A DNA stretch of 27,203 nucleotides from an uncultured Flavobacterium sp. (GTDB lineage Bacteria; Bacteroidota; Bacteroidia; Flavobacteriales; Flavobacteriaceae). The stretch lies in the NCBI RefSeq assembly GCF_946479975.1, contig NZ_CAMLIX010000037.1:1-27203 (forward strand), in the 5' to 3' direction. A program made the translations under genes and the position numbers. Of this stretch, positions 1 through 9,961 are shown in pieces. Numbering within the stretch: the first letter of the stretch is position 1; every line of letters starts with the position of its first letter. The notes below the pieces were generated by a model, which saw only the letters and a program-made list of their open reading frames with translations, did no database searches and was not told the origin of the DNA.

Positions 1-1182
1 CGCTTTTGTTTGGGCAGCTAATCCTAATTGTTCAAGCAATTCTGGTTTTTCAAGTATCGTGTATAATACCTCTTTGATTGCTGCTGCAGATCCTGCTGGA
101 ACAATCCATCCATCATTTCCGTTATCAATTAAGTCTGGACCTGCAGTTCGATCTGTTGTTATAACTGGAACTCCCTGCGACATTGCTTCTGTAATTACTA
201 ATCCGAAACCTTCAAAAAGTGATGGAAAAACAAACACATCATGTTCTCTCATGCAAGTCAAAATCTGATCATGAGATAATGATGGAATCCAATTATGCTG
301 TTCTAGAGCCTGATTTAGAGCTTTGCAATTCGGAACTGCTTTATGTCCTACGATTGTTAAATCAATCTTATCCTGCAAACCTTCTACAGCTTCAAACAAA
401 TAAGAAAGTCCTTTTCTCTGTGATAATCCGCCTACAAACAAGACTTTAAGCTTTCTATTAACAAGCGGCAGATATTCTTTTTTACTTTTCACATCGGGAA
501 AACCGTACGGAATAACTTTTATTTCAGGCAATTTTCCAGAGTATTCTTCTAAAGTTTTTTTGGTAAAAGTGCTGGCTACAAAAATGACATCAGCCAAAGC
601 CAATTCTTGATCTTTTTTGTTTAATTTTTCGCTCGAATCGTTAAAACCTGTAAGTGTCTCTGCCCAATCAGGATTAATTTCAAACTCTCTCTGCATCAAT
701 AAACGAGCACTTTTCCAATATCCAATTGGTAAATCGTAAAGGCAATAAAGTCCTGTTTTTTTTGCTTTTAAAAAAGTAACTAATGCACCATCTTCATAAG
801 CATAAACTCCAAAAACTCCTTTCCTTTTTGCTTTAGCCAGATTATCGGCTACCCATTTATCTTGTTTATGATAAACATTATCAACACAAAAAAAACCTTT
901 TTCATGTTCTACTAAATAGTCTAAACGTAGTTTTGAAGCAATCAAACGCCCAAACTCAAAAAAAGATTTGGAAACAGTAAAATCTTTCCAATTCGTATCT
1001 AAACGTCTTCTTTTTAAATCTTTCAACTTAGGATTTTCTCCTAGTTTAAAAAACAACTGCCCCTGAAAAATAGCTATACAAGTATATAATTTATACAGCG
1101 TGTTATTTTTAAGCAGGCCATTGATTAATGCTTTTGAATTTGCATTTAATGTTGGATGTGAAAACAAGATCATTTTAGCCAT
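1..1182 (-). CDS. Glycosyltransferase family 4 protein, 3' end cut by window
   Basis: This reading frame stays open for 394 codons to the left window edge, so the C-terminus is missing. It begins MAKMILFSHPTLNANSKA at an ATG at 1182; a second in-frame ATG lies three codons later. The C-terminal half reads as a GT-B retaining glycosyltransferase: VLFVGGLSQRKGLSYLFEA (donor-domain start), then SLFEGFGLVITEA with the EX7E pair at about E324 and E332. By family knowledge such enzymes transfer a sugar from a nucleotide-sugar donor onto a lipid-linked glycan on the cytoplasmic face of the inner membrane. The start overlaps the end of the upstream acetyltransferase gene by 13 bp, which suggests translational coupling within the polysaccharide operon. 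Donor and acceptor cannot be told from sequence. The family is confident; the exact start is less so. Confidence 0.88.
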   Translation of the reverse strand, partial: MAKMILFSHPTLNANSKALINGLLKNNTLYKLYTCIAIFQGQLFFKLGENPKLKDLKRRRLDTNWKDFTVSKSFFEFGRLIASKLRLDYLVEHEKGFFCVDNVYHKQDKWVADNLAKAKRKGVFGVYAYEDGALVTFLKAKKTGLYCLYDLPIGYWKSARLLMQREFEINPDWAETLTGFNDSSEKLNKKDQELALADVIFVASTFTKKTLEEYSGKLPEIKVIPYGFPDVKSKKEYLPLVNRKLKVLFVGGLSQRKGLSYLFEAVEGLQDKIDLTIVGHKAVPNCKALNQALEQHNWIPSLSHDQILTCMREHDVFVFPSLFEGFGLVITEAMSQGVPVITTDRTAGPDLIDNGNDGWIVPAGSAAAIKEVLYTILEKPELLEQLGLAAQTKA

Positions 1183-1760
1183 GCGTTATTTGTTGCTAGA
1201 AACTCACAAGGATTATAGTTTAATACCTCTGTTCTCTTTTTTTCAATTTCTTTTGCGGGATTCCCAATAACTATCGAATAATCTTTAACATCTTTACTAA
1301 CAACTGCTCCTGCTCCAACAACTGCTCCTTTGCCAATAGTAACTCCTGGTAATATAATGGCATTTGTTGCGATCCATGCATAATCTCCAATTGAAATTGG
1401 TGCTTTTTTATGTCTCCATAAAGGATCTGAAACATCATGAGAGGCACTTAGAATAATTACACCATCATTTATGCAGACATATTTACCAATGCTGACCTTA
1501 TCATGCAAAGCAATTTCAACCTTGCCTAGTGTACTAAAATCATCTATCGATAAATTTTCTTTTCTACCATTAATAGTAACGATTCCTATTTCAGCAGTTT
1601 CAGCTATATGGGCACCCTTATTAATAAGTTTTTTTCTTCTTCTGTTATTCTTAATTAATTCTGGAAAAGTCAATAAACGTTTTGCCCAACTAATAAAAAA
1701 AGATTTGCTGAACGGGCTGTATTTTGTTCGGTTTTTACATAAATATCTTAGGCTGGCCAT
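1170..1760 (-). CDS. WcaF-like left-handed beta-helix O-acetyltransferase
   Basis: This 196-residue protein has imperfect hexapeptide repeats from about residue 50 to 160 (AEIGIV, SIGKYV, ISIGDYAWIATNAIILPGVTIGKGAVVGAGAVVSKDV segments), the signature of trimeric left-handed parallel beta-helix acyltransferases. His108 in SASHD is the likely catalytic base, and the end of the fold carries the usual IGNPAK segment at about 165-170. Family members transfer acetyl from acetyl-CoA to a sugar hydroxyl. The length and the C-terminal tail after GNPAK resemble the colanic-acid acetyltransferase WcaF. The basic N-terminal stretch (about 30-45) may help it associate with membrane or lipid-linked acceptor, which is inference. 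It sits 10 bp after the upstream glycosyltransferase and overlaps the next gene, so its target is probably the polysaccharide repeat unit. Confidence 0.85.
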   Translation of the reverse strand: MASLRYLCKNRTKYSPFSKSFFISWAKRLLTFPELIKNNRRRKKLINKGAHIAETAEIGIVTINGRKENLSIDDFSTLGKVEIALHDKVSIGKYVCINDGVIILSASHDVSDPLWRHKKAPISIGDYAWIATNAIILPGVTIGKGAVVGAGAVVSKDVKDYSIVIGNPAKEIEKKRTEVLNYNPCEFLATNNAWLK

Positions 1761-1770
1761 ATCTTAAAAC

Positions 1771-2883
1771 TTAGTTTAAACCACTTAGAAACTTTGTAGC
1801 TACAAACTCTAAATTATTATCATTTAAAACAGTGAATTTTCTATCTAAAAAACTATTAATCGTTTTGTGATTTTCGTATTTCATTAAATTTGAAGATACT
1901 TTGGGTTTAAATCCTTTCACATTCCAATTTCTTGCCACACATAAAACAGGCAATTCATGGTCAAACATAGAAGCCAGACTTCCACTTTTTTGATTTAATA
2001 AATAAGGCGTTGTGGAAATTCCGTATTGACAAGTAGATAAAATTTCACTTATCTTGAAATCATTTACAAATCCTGTGACTTCGAACCTGATTTCGTTTGC
2101 CTTTAAAACTTTCTTCCATTCTTCAATTTCAGCACCACAGTTTCCAATAAAAACAAATTTTAATGTTCTAATTTCTTTAGAAATAGATAAAACTAGTTTT
2201 AAATCATAAATAAATTGTTTTACTGGAGCTCCATGATGAATATTGCCAAAGACACAGAATTTTAAGTCTGAATGATATATCATTCCCTTGTTTTCAGTCA
2301 CATTACTTTTTCCAATATTGCTAAACAAAGGAAGTATTTGTACTTTGTAACCTAATTTTGATATTTTAGACTTATATAAATCCGTTTGTGTATGGATGAC
2401 TACTTTCTTTTTCGTTTTTAAAATTTTTGAGATTAGTTTCTTTTGAAGTAAACCGATGCACTTACCTTTAATTGTAGAATCTGAATCCATTCCAATCCAC
2501 AATTCGTGAAACATAATATGCATCTTATGATTTCCTTTTAAATTCTTTAAAAATGAAGGAAGCCAAAACGGTAATCCTTTTGAGTTAAAACTATAAGGGA
2601 CAAATTGCAAACTGATCCAATCAGGCTGAAAATCATTTACTATCTGCTTTGTCCATAAAAATCGTTGTTTAACATCTGTAGCGACAGGTATACGATAAAC
2701 TGTAACCTGATCTTTTCCAATCAATTGATCCTCCGTTACAAAAAAATTGGACTGATGATCACATAGTGCCAATATTCTAACGTCATGTTTTCTGTGTAAT
2801 AATTCAGCACACAAACGGCGAGTGTAATCACCAACACCATCTTTTCCAGCTTCAGCTGAGCCACAAACAAATAAAATGTCCAT
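1771..2883 (-). CDS. GT4-like glycosyltransferase
   Basis: The 370-residue protein starts MDILFVCGSAEAGKDGVGDYTRRLCAELLHRKHDVRI at the expected position for a GT-B N-terminal Rossmann domain, with a glycine-rich loop and the D-G-V-G-D-Y-T-R segment common in GT4 enzymes of Bacteroidota polysaccharide loci. The second half has VFGNIHHGAP at the start of the donor domain and GYGISTTPYLLNQKSGSLASMFDHELPV, which takes the place of the usual E-G-x-x-x-x-x-E region. The EX7E motif is not canonical, so the donor is unclear. It is 10 bp upstream of the acetyltransferase and separated from the preceding gene by 106 bp in which I see no terminator. It most likely adds one sugar of the repeat unit in the cytoplasm. 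Confidence 0.78.
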   Translation of the reverse strand: MDILFVCGSAEAGKDGVGDYTRRLCAELLHRKHDVRILALCDHQSNFFVTEDQLIGKDQVTVYRIPVATDVKQRFLWTKQIVNDFQPDWISLQFVPYSFNSKGLPFWLPSFLKNLKGNHKMHIMFHELWIGMDSDSTIKGKCIGLLQKKLISKILKTKKKVVIHTQTDLYKSKISKLGYKVQILPLFSNIGKSNVTENKGMIYHSDLKFCVFGNIHHGAPVKQFIYDLKLVLSISKEIRTLKFVFIGNCGAEIEEWKKVLKANEIRFEVTGFVNDFKISEILSTCQYGISTTPYLLNQKSGSLASMFDHELPVLCVARNWNVKGFKPKVSSNLMKYENHKTINSFLDRKFTVLNDNNLEFVATKFLSGLN

Positions 2884-2989
2884 AATTTGTGCTTTTTAAT
2901 TGAAGTATTTTATGCTAATTCTAGTAGCTTTTTGAAGTTTTGTCTTTTTAAAGTTCTGATTCGAACCTTGCTATAATCTTAATTTAAAT

Positions 2990-3910
2990 TTACTGGACTG
3001 AGTTTTTAAGCCACATATTGTAAAGAAGGCTCATAAAATTAAATACGCTGATTTTAAACATTTTTCTATTGACAATACACAGATACAAACCCATCAACCT
3101 ATCTCGTCCTAACATCTGCTGAATAAAAGATTCTTTGCTTCCTCGCGCATATTTCTTCAAAGCTACAGTCAACGGTTGAGATGGTTTTTTTTTAGTATTT
3201 AAATATTTAAAAATCCAGTTTTCCATTCCAATAGTTGCAATTCTTTTTAATTCCAAACTGCTTGTACTTGTAATATTGTATTGATTTTTTCTGTAAAATA
3301 ATAAAGGCCTTTCAGTATAGGCTATTCCTTTATCTCCACAGGCAATAAAAGCCGAAATGTAATCTGAAGACCATGCTAATGGCAATTTGTAAAATCCTCC
3401 ATTGCTTAATAAGGTGCTTTTTCGGTAAACAAAATCAGAAATAAACTGCTCGCTTCTGCTTTCTATACAATTCAAAATATAGGTATCAGTATCTTCATAT
3501 TCAGGACAAATAGTACTCAATCCCATCTCTTCAGATTTTTCATTTATGACCCTTATCCTGCAATGAAAAATATCTAAATCTGGGTATTTGGCAATTAGTT
3601 TATCAAACTCACTCAAATAATCTGGAGCTAGTTTATCATCGTCTCCCATTAGTATAAAAAAATCACCTTTGGCTAGACTCAAGCATTTGTTCCAATTATC
3701 GATAACATTTTCGGCACCTATGTTAACCTCATTTTCGTAGTAATTAATACGGGGATCGTCAAAGGCTTTAACTATGTCATATATTCTATCTGGAGAGCAA
3801 TCGTTAATTACAATTAACTCAAAATCTTTAAATATCTGCGACAAAATACTATCGATACAATCGTTAAGATAACGTCCTTTATATGCAGGAATTCCGATGG
3901 AATATTTCAT
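2990..3910 (-). CDS. Glycosyltransferase family 2 (GT-A)
   Basis: The 306-residue protein opens with MKYSIGIPAYKGRYLNDCIDSILSQ and continues FELIVINDCSPD, the nucleotide-binding start of GT2 enzymes. The metal-binding acidic triplet is in LMGDDDKLAPDY (about D90-D92), and a later CRIRVI/ERPLLFYRKN region fits the acceptor half. Family members are inverting transferases that take a UDP-, GDP- or TDP-sugar donor. There is no obvious membrane segment apart from a hydrophobic C-terminal stretch near 280-300 that may lie on the membrane. The start is preceded by an A/T-rich stretch typical of this genome. It lies 30 bp after the flippase gene and is in the same operon. Substrate is unknown. Confidence 0.86.
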   Translation of the reverse strand: MKYSIGIPAYKGRYLNDCIDSILSQIFKDFELIVINDCSPDRIYDIVKAFDDPRINYYENEVNIGAENVIDNWNKCLSLAKGDFFILMGDDDKLAPDYLSEFDKLIAKYPDLDIFHCRIRVINEKSEEMGLSTICPEYEDTDTYILNCIESRSEQFISDFVYRKSTLLSNGGFYKLPLAWSSDYISAFIACGDKGIAYTERPLLFYRKNQYNITSTSSLELKRIATIGMENWIFKYLNTKKKPSQPLTVALKKYARGSKESFIQQMLGRDRLMGLYLCIVNRKMFKISVFNFMSLLYNMWLKNSVQ

Positions 3911-3940
3911 TTTATATTTATTTTGATTCAGTAAACTTTT

Positions 3941-5245
3941 CTAACTTTTATTATGCTTATTTAATTCTAAAATTTTATAATATCCATAAGAAACGTGCAA
4001 TACCATTTGTGCCAAAGCAACAAGTATATTTAAATATAGAATTCCTTTTAGAGTTGATATATCAAACAGAAAACAGCTCAATATGATAGGTAGTAAACTG
4101 CCCGAGATAGAAATGTAATATTTTAAGACCCAGCCTCTGCTTAGATAAAGTGCCAATGCTGTAGCCATTAGTGTTGTAATTGCAGTTCCAATCATTAGCA
4201 AAACTAATTCGACATTTAGGTTTTTATAATTACTTCCTAAAACCCATAAAATCTGATTTGAAAATAAATAAGTACAGGCAACTATAAAGAACAGAATGAT
4301 TGTGATGCAAACTAATATTTTGCTATAATGCTTTAATAATTTTTGAGGCTGATTCTGTATCCTGGCAAATCTTGGAACAATTAAGATCGAAAAAACCACC
4401 ATAAGAAGAGTTATAACTGAACTTATTCTTCCAAGTGCCCCAATTTCCGCAATTGATGCTGGGTTTCCAAAAATTGAAATAATCCACGTTGAAATCTGCC
4501 CTGAAAAACAATAATAAATAAGGCCTGGCAAGCTTTTTTTAACTATTAGTGAAATCTCTTTTTTGACTTCCGGGTCTTCAGTTTCTGATGTATCAGCAAA
4601 AACATTCGTATGTTTTTTTAGACGAATATTCCCGTATATTCTTGCTATTCCGCTGGTTAAAATTGATAAATAGGCAAAAGGAAATATGAATATGGTTGAA
4701 GCTACCATTAACAATCTGCCAAAACTTACCATAACTTGATTTCTTTGAAGCGGCACAATACTTTGATTTAACTTTAAAGGAATCTCCAATAAAGAATCGG
4801 ACAAAGTAGCATAGAATGCAGGAATTATTGATAATATAATCAGAATTGAGGTCATCCAGCCTGCACCATTGTGAAGCAATAAGTAAAGCAAAATAGGTAG
4901 AGAGATAAACAGACTTATTACTGCAAATTTTTTACGCATTTCAAGCCCTGTAACCAGTACTTTTCCTAATTCTTGTTTTTTTTCCCAAACCTTTCCTCCT
5001 TGTGCCAATACGCCTGTAGAAATTCCACCATCAGATAATACCGACATGGCGCCAAGCATAGTATTTGCCAAAGTATAGAAAGCATATTCAGGTACAGAAA
5101 GTAATCGAATAATTAAAATACCCGAAAAAAAACCAACTCCTTGTACAATAACCTGTGCGCCTCCTGTTATGGAAATTAATTTTCCCCAATTTACAATCGT
5201 ATCGTATTTTGGATGATCTTTAAATTTTATCAAAATATCTTTCAA
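3941..5245 (-). CDS. Wzx-type oligosaccharide flippase
   Basis: The protein has 434 residues and is strongly hydrophobic, with about a dozen membrane-spanning stretches beginning near residue 25 and continuing to the C-terminus. The start region (ISITGGAQVIVQGVGFFSGILIIRLLSVPEYAFYTLANTM) matches the first two helices of the polysaccharide transporter branch of the MOP superfamily. By family knowledge Wzx proteins move undecaprenyl-pyrophosphate-linked repeat units from the cytoplasmic to the periplasmic leaflet of the inner membrane. The place between the nucleotide-sugar genes and the glycosyltransferases is normal for Wzx/Wzy loci. The matching Wzy polymerase is not in the window. The exact branch of the superfamily is not certain without alignment. 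Confidence 0.85.
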   Translation of the reverse strand: MKDILIKFKDHPKYDTIVNWGKLISITGGAQVIVQGVGFFSGILIIRLLSVPEYAFYTLANTMLGAMSVLSDGGISTGVLAQGGKVWEKKQELGKVLVTGLEMRKKFAVISLFISLPILLYLLLHNGAGWMTSILIILSIIPAFYATLSDSLLEIPLKLNQSIVPLQRNQVMVSFGRLLMVASTIFIFPFAYLSILTSGIARIYGNIRLKKHTNVFADTSETEDPEVKKEISLIVKKSLPGLIYYCFSGQISTWIISIFGNPASIAEIGALGRISSVITLLMVVFSILIVPRFARIQNQPQKLLKHYSKILVCITIILFFIVACTYLFSNQILWVLGSNYKNLNVELVLLMIGTAITTLMATALALYLSRGWVLKYYISISGSLLPIILSCFLFDISTLKGILYLNILVALAQMVLHVSYGYYKILELNKHNKS

Positions 5246-5297
5246 GAAATGAAATTAAAATAGTTACTAAATAGATTCTCTTTTACAATTGAAAATT

Positions 5298-6710
5298 TCA
5301 GCCTTTTCCAATTCCCTTAACTCTAAAACCAATGTTTGTTAATTTTTCAGCATCCAGAATGTTTCGTCCGTCAAAAACAAAAGCTGGTTTATACATTTTG
5401 ATATATATATTTTCCCAATCATAGGTTTTAAATTCATCCCATTCTGTTAATACCGCAACTGCATGTGCCTGATCTAAAGCCTCTTTAGGATCATTGTAAA
5501 CGTAAATCTGATTAAGCTTTGTTTCTATTTTTTGATCTGTAAATCCTTTGGATTCCCATAGATAACGCATGTCTGCTTTAATTTTTGCTTCAGAAACTTT
5601 GGGATCATAAACATGTACCTGGGCACCATCTTCAATAAGATGTTCGGCAACATAAATGGCAGCAGATTCTCGAGTATCATTAGTGTCTTTTTTGAAAGCC
5701 CAGCCTAAAAAAGTAATTTTTTTATCACTAACCGTATTAAACAAAGAGCTTATAATTTTTTTTGCAAAACGATACTTTTGATAATCATTTAAAATGATAA
5801 CTTGCTCCCAATAATTAGCGACTTCAGGTAAGTTAAAAAAACGACATAAGTAGACGAGATTTAAAATGTCTTTTTGAAAACACGAGCCCCCAAATCCTAC
5901 AGATGCTTTAAGGAATTTAGGACCAATTCTACTATCTGTTCCAATTGCGTTAGCAACTTCATCAACATTTGCTTCTGTTACTTCGCATAAAGCAGAAAGT
6001 GCATTTATAGAAGATATACGCTGTGCTAAAAAAGAATTTGCAGTTAATTTTGACAATTCAGACGACCAAACATTGGTTGTTAAAATTTGTTCCGGCTTCA
6101 GCCAATGTGCATAAATATCTACTAATGCTTGAATGGCCGAAATTCCCTCAGGAGTTTGTTGTCCACCAATCAATACACGATCTGCATTGAACAAATCTTC
6201 TATTGCAGTACCTTCTGCCAAAAACTCTGGATTGGATAAAACTTCAAATTTCACTCCGTTACCAGTGCTGTCCAAAATAGTTTGCAATGTTTCGGCAGTA
6301 CGAACAGGCAAAGTCGATTTTTCTACGATAATTTTATCATTCTTGGCTATTCTAGCGATTTGCCTTGCACATAACTCAACAAACTTTAAATCAGCCGCCA
6401 TACCTTTTCCCTCACCATAGGTTTTGGTTGGTGTATTAACGGCTATAAAAATCATATCTGCAGTATCTATTGCGCTGTCAACATCTGTAGAGAAAAAAAG
6501 ATTACGTCCTCTTGCCTCACCAACTACTTCTGCAAGTCTTGGCTCATAAACAGGTAAATTATCTAAATTTTCATCATTCCAGGCCGCAATACGGCTTTCA
6601 TTTAAATCAACAACAGTAACTTTAATTTCTGGACATTTTAATGCAATAACCGACATCGTAGGACCGCCCACATAACCAGCACCTAAACAACAAATATTTT
6701 TGATTTTCAT
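5298..6710 (-). CDS. ugd: UDP-glucose 6-dehydrogenase, animal-type
   Basis: This 470-residue enzyme oxidises UDP-glucose to UDP-glucuronate with two NAD+. The N-terminal Rossmann loop is GAGYVGGP (about 10-17), VNTPTK is at 91-96, and the catalytic cysteine is Cys277 in [10 protein letters not shown]. The C-terminal UDP-binding domain has [24 protein letters not shown] and ends with [12 protein letters not shown]. Length and motif details ([20 protein letters not shown]) look like the long form found in animals and many Bacteroidota rather than the short TuaD/UgdA form; this is judged by eye. UDP-glucuronate is a likely acidic sugar donor for the polysaccharide made by this operon. The neighbouring gmd gene is 51 bp upstream. 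Confidence 0.95.
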   Translation of the reverse strand: MKIKNICCLGAGYVGGPTMSVIALKCPEIKVTVVDLNESRIAAWNDENLDNLPVYEPRLAEVVGEARGRNLFFSTDVDSAIDTADMIFIAVNTPTKTYGEGKGMAADLKFVELCARQIARIAKNDKIIVEKSTLPVRTAETLQTILDSTGNGVKFEVLSNPEFLAEGTAIEDLFNADRVLIGGQQTPEGISAIQALVDIYAHWLKPEQILTTNVWSSELSKLTANSFLAQRISSINALSALCEVTEANVDEVANAIGTDSRIGPKFLKASVGFGGSCFQKDILNLVYLCRFFNLPEVANYWEQVIILNDYQKYRFAKKIISSLFNTVSDKKITFLGWAFKKDTNDTRESAAIYVAEHLIEDGAQVHVYDPKVSEAKIKADMRYLWESKGFTDQKIETKLNQIYVYNDPKEALDQAHAVAVLTEWDEFKTYDWENIYIKMYKPAFVFDGRNILDAEKLTNIGFRVKGIGKG

Positions 6711-6761
6711 TTATTAATTTTTACGAAGAAAAAAATCTACTTATACAAAATTTTTAATCTA

Positions 6762-7886
6762 TTACTCGAAATAGTTCAAAACTGCGAAACCTGATTCTTT
6801 TAAAAGTTGTTCTTTTCTCATTAACTTTAAATCAGACTCCATCATCTCTTTTACTAATTCAGACAGTTCGTATTCGCATTCCCAGCCTAACTTAGTTTTC
6901 GCTTTTGTGGGATTACCTATTAATAGATCGACTTCTGTAGGTCTAAAATAATGCGGATCTACAGCTAATACTTCTTTACCAATTGGAAGCTGGTAATCCG
7001 GATTGCTGCAAGACAGTACAAATCCTTTTTCGTCTACACCCACACCTCTAAATTCTAATTCGATACCGACTTCCGCAAAGCTCATTCGAACAAATTCACG
7101 AACTGGAGTTGTTTTTCCTGTTGCAATTACAAAATCTTCGGGTTCGTCTGCTTGTAGAATCATCCACATCATTCTTACATAATCTTTTGCATGTCCCCAA
7201 TCACGTTGTGCATCTAAGTTTCCTAAGTACAATTTATCTTGTAAACCTAAAACTATTCGTGAAGTTGCTCTTGTAATTTTACGGGTTACAAAAGTTTCTC
7301 CTCTAATAGGAGATTCATGATTGAATAAAATCCCGTTGCAAGCAAACATACCATATGCTTCTCTATAATTAACGGTCATCCAGAAAGCATATATTTTAGC
7401 TACTGCATAAGGTGATCTTGGATAAAAAGGAGTTGTTTCAGATTGTGGTACTTCTTGTACTTTACCATACAATTCTGAAGTTGATGCCTGATAAATTCTA
7501 GTCTTTTTTTCAAGTCCTAACAAACGCACCGAATCTAAAATTCTAAGAGTTCCTAATGCATCTACATTTCCTGTATATTCAGGAGTTTCAAATGAAACTG
7601 CAACATGGCTCATAGCTGCTAAATTGTAGATTTCGTCTGGTTGAATTTCCTGAATCAAACGTGTTATATTTGTACTATCTGTCATTTCTCCATAATGCAA
7701 AATAAAATTTCTGTTTTCTGCATGTGGATCTTGATAAAGATGATCTATTCGATCTGTATTAAATAAAGAACTTCTTCTTTTCAATCCATGTACGATATAA
7801 CCTTTTTCTAATAAAAATTCACTTAAATAGGCTCCATCCTGTCCTGTTACTCCCGTGATAAATGCTGTTTTTTTTAATAGAGTCAT
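6762..7886 (-). CDS. gmd: GDP-mannose 4,6-dehydratase
   Basis: This extended short-chain dehydrogenase converts GDP-D-mannose to GDP-4-keto-6-deoxy-D-mannose. I use the ATG at 7886 ([18 protein letters not shown]), giving 374 residues. A longer frame starting at TTG 7907 adds seven residues that do not fit the family. The NADP-binding loop GVTGQDG is at about 12-18, the active-site stretch STSELYG has Thr136 and Glu138, and the Tyr160-x3-Lys164 pair is in [23 protein letters not shown] is the typical substrate-binding segment. Together with fcl and manC it gives a complete route from mannose-1-phosphate to GDP-L-fucose. The 99-bp gap before it shows no clear terminator, so it should be in the same transcript. 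Confidence 0.95.
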   Translation of the reverse strand: MTLLKKTAFITGVTGQDGAYLSEFLLEKGYIVHGLKRRSSLFNTDRIDHLYQDPHAENRNFILHYGEMTDSTNITRLIQEIQPDEIYNLAAMSHVAVSFETPEYTGNVDALGTLRILDSVRLLGLEKKTRIYQASTSELYGKVQEVPQSETTPFYPRSPYAVAKIYAFWMTVNYREAYGMFACNGILFNHESPIRGETFVTRKITRATSRIVLGLQDKLYLGNLDAQRDWGHAKDYVRMMWMILQADEPEDFVIATGKTTPVREFVRMSFAEVGIELEFRGVGVDEKGFVLSCSNPDYQLPIGKEVLAVDPHYFRPTEVDLLIGNPTKAKTKLGWECEYELSELVKEMMESDLKLMRKEQLLKESGFAVLNYFE

Positions 7887-7985
7887 AATGTAGTTGTAAG
7901 GCAACAAGGCATTGTACTGCGATGTCGCGAAGTTTGTAAAGTCTAATTAAAAGTTTTTGTTGATTTCTAATTGAAGAGCTAATTA

Positions 7986-8939
7986 TTAATAGCTTTTTTC
8001 TTTTAAATGCTCAATATTTTCTAGAAACCAATTATAAGTTTTTTGTATTCCTTGTTCTAAATCTATTTGATGCTTCCAACCGATATTATGCATTTTAGAA
8101 ACATCCATTAATTTTCTTGGCGTGCCATCAGGTTTACTATCATCCCAAATTATTTCTCCAGTATGACCTACAATTTTTTGTATTGTAGTTGCTAAATCTT
8201 TTATGGTTAGATCTTCGCCAGTTCCTATATTATACAAATGTTCTGGAAGTTCATTTTCCAAGGCAAAAACAACTGCTTCTGCCATATCATCTACAAATAG
8301 AAATTCGCGCATTGGTGTCCCGCTTCCCCAAAGAATCACGGGTGCATTGTTGCTGTCTTTTGCTTCATGAAATTTGCGAATCATAGCCGGCAAAACATGA
8401 GAACTTGTCAAATCAAAATTATCGTGTGTACCGTATAAATTAGTCGGCATTAAACTCACAAAATCTTTCCCAAATTGCTTGCGGATAGCTTCACAAAGTT
8501 TTACACCTGTGATTTTTGCCAAAGCGTACCATTCATTTGTTTTTTCCAAAGAAGCCGTTAGCAAATATTCTTCCTTTAAAGGCTGTGGTGCTAATTTTGG
8601 ATAAATACAAGAACTTCCTAAAAAAATGAATTTATCTACATCTAAATTATGTGCTTCATTAATAAGGTTATTTTGAATCTGCATGTTTTCCATCAAAAAT
8701 TGAAATGGAAAATCGTTGTTTGCCAAAATTCCTCCCACTTTTGCAGCAGCATCTATAATTACATCTGGTTTTGCTTTTTGGATAAAATCTCGAACTGCAT
8801 TTTGATCTCTTAAATCTAATTCTTTGCTTGTAGCGCCAATAAGATTTTGATACCCCTTTGAAGTCAGCGTTCTCCAAATGGCACTCCCTACCATTCCTTT
8901 GTGTCCGGCGATATATATTACAGCATTTTTATCAATCAT
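7986..8939 (-). CDS. fcl: GDP-L-fucose synthase
   Basis: The 317-residue enzyme performs epimerisation and NADPH reduction of GDP-4-keto-6-deoxymannose to GDP-L-fucose. It shows the glycine-rich loop GHKGMVG (12-18), LGSSCIYP with Ser109/Ser110 and Cys111, and the catalytic Tyr138-x3-Lys142 in WYALAK. The segment MPTNLYGTHDNFDLTSSHVLPAMIRKFHEA is characteristic of this family. Length is normal. It is 20 bp downstream of manC and 99 bp upstream of gmd, as in many fucose-producing polysaccharide loci. Identification is firm; whether fucose itself enters the polymer is inference from context. Confidence 0.95.
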   Translation of the reverse strand: MIDKNAVIYIAGHKGMVGSAIWRTLTSKGYQNLIGATSKELDLRDQNAVRDFIQKAKPDVIIDAAAKVGGILANNDFPFQFLMENMQIQNNLINEAHNLDVDKFIFLGSSCIYPKLAPQPLKEEYLLTASLEKTNEWYALAKITGVKLCEAIRKQFGKDFVSLMPTNLYGTHDNFDLTSSHVLPAMIRKFHEAKDSNNAPVILWGSGTPMREFLFVDDMAEAVVFALENELPEHLYNIGTGEDLTIKDLATTIQKIVGHTGEIIWDDSKPDGTPRKLMDVSKMHNIGWKHQIDLEQGIQKTYNWFLENIEHLKEKSY

Positions 8940-8959
8940 TGTGAGTATATTATTTACAA

Positions 8960-9961
8960 TTATAATAATGGCGAAGCGATCGATTCCAATTGTTGATAAA
9001 CTTCTTTTACTTCTTGAGAATTTTCTTTTTGCAAAACCATCAAAGCATCAGCAGTATAGATGAGAATACAATTTTTAACTCCTATGAAAGTCGTATGCAT
9101 CGAAGTGCCAATAGCGATATTTTTATTAGCATCAATCGGATGTCCTTTGTTTACCAAATAATCATAAACCGATTCAAAAGAACCTAAATCAGACCATGCA
9201 AATTGAGCGGGAACAACTTTAATATCTTTACTGCGTTCCATAACAGCATAATCAACACTTATGGAAGGTATATTTAGTGACAATTCGTAATCAAGAAAAC
9301 CATTTTCGTTTGCTTCCCAGGCAGTTTTTGATGCCCAATACACTTCTGATTCTTGTTTTTCAAGCTCTGCTAAAAACTTTCCTGCTTTGAAACAAAATAG
9401 TCCGCTGTTCCAGAAATAATTACCATTTTCTAAATAAACCTTTGCAGTTTCTAAATCTGGTTTTTCATGAAATGCAATTACATTTTCATTTTCAAACTCT
9501 ATATAGCCGTAGCCCGTTTCTGGTTTTGCAGGTTGAATCCCAAAAGTTACCAAATGATTCTGGCTCGCTAATAGTATGGCTTTTTGTAAAGCACTCTCAT
9601 ACCATTCACTACCATCAATAATATGATCTGATGGCGTAATCAACAATACATCTTCAGGTTCTGATGCAAACGCCGCAAATGCAATCGCTGCAGCTGTATT
9701 ACGAGGAACGGCTTCTACTATATGAATAAAAGGTTTATCAAATTTTGACATAATAGAATCACTCATTTTGTAATTCTCAATATTTCCAACTACGATCGTT
9801 TTATTGGCTATGTCCAGATTACGATTTACCGTTTTCTCAAAAAGTGATTCTCCATCAAAAAGCTCAAGATATTGCTTGGGTAGTGTTTTTCTGGATAGTG
9901 GCCACAGTCTACTGCCAATCCCTCCTGTTAAAACTACATGAGTAACTTTACTAATTGCCAT
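8960..9961 (-). CDS. manC: Mannose-1-phosphate guanylyltransferase (GDP-mannose pyrophosphorylase)
   Basis: The 333-residue protein makes GDP-mannose from mannose-1-phosphate and GTP. The nucleotidyltransferase signature TGGIGSRLWPLSR (12-24) with PKQ just after it, the LLITPSDHII segment, GYGYIE and FHEKPD are all present. It is the short form: the C-terminal phosphomannose isomerase domain of bifunctional ManC/AlgA enzymes is missing, so mannose-6-phosphate must come from a separate isomerase. Its start overlaps the end of the upstream cytidylyltransferase-like gene by 11 bp, which points to coupled translation. It provides the substrate for Gmd encoded two genes downstream. Confidence 0.94.
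   Translation of the reverse strand: MAISKVTHVVLTGGIGSRLWPLSRKTLPKQYLELFDGESLFEKTVNRNLDIANKTIVVGNIENYKMSDSIMSKFDKPFIHIVEAVPRNTAAAIAFAAFASEPEDVLLITPSDHIIDGSEWYESALQKAILLASQNHLVTFGIQPAKPETGYGYIEFENENVIAFHEKPDLETAKVYLENGNYFWNSGLFCFKAGKFLAELEKQESEVYWASKTAWEANENGFLDYELSLNIPSISVDYAVMERSKDIKVVPAQFAWSDLGSFESVYDYLVNKGHPIDANKNIAIGTSMHTTFIGVKNCILIYTADALMVLQKENSQEVKEVYQQLESIASPLL

Noticed and set aside
59..449. Two plus-strand open frames at the left edge
   Set aside because: They are opposite the truncated glycosyltransferase, which has clear GT4 motifs over the same bases.
1471..1767. 98-codon plus-strand open frame with a hydrophobic stretch opposite the acetyltransferase
   Set aside because: The apparent membrane segment is the complement of a lysine- and arginine-rich region of the acetyltransferase; no independent signals.
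6133..6420. 95-codon plus-strand open frame opposite ugd
   Set aside because: Complement of a conserved part of UDP-glucose dehydrogenase; the composition reflects the codons of the real gene.
7887..7907. Upstream TTG start for gmd adding seven residues
   Set aside because: The extra residues do not fit the family and the ATG at 7886 gives the normal N-terminus right before the nucleotide-binding loop.
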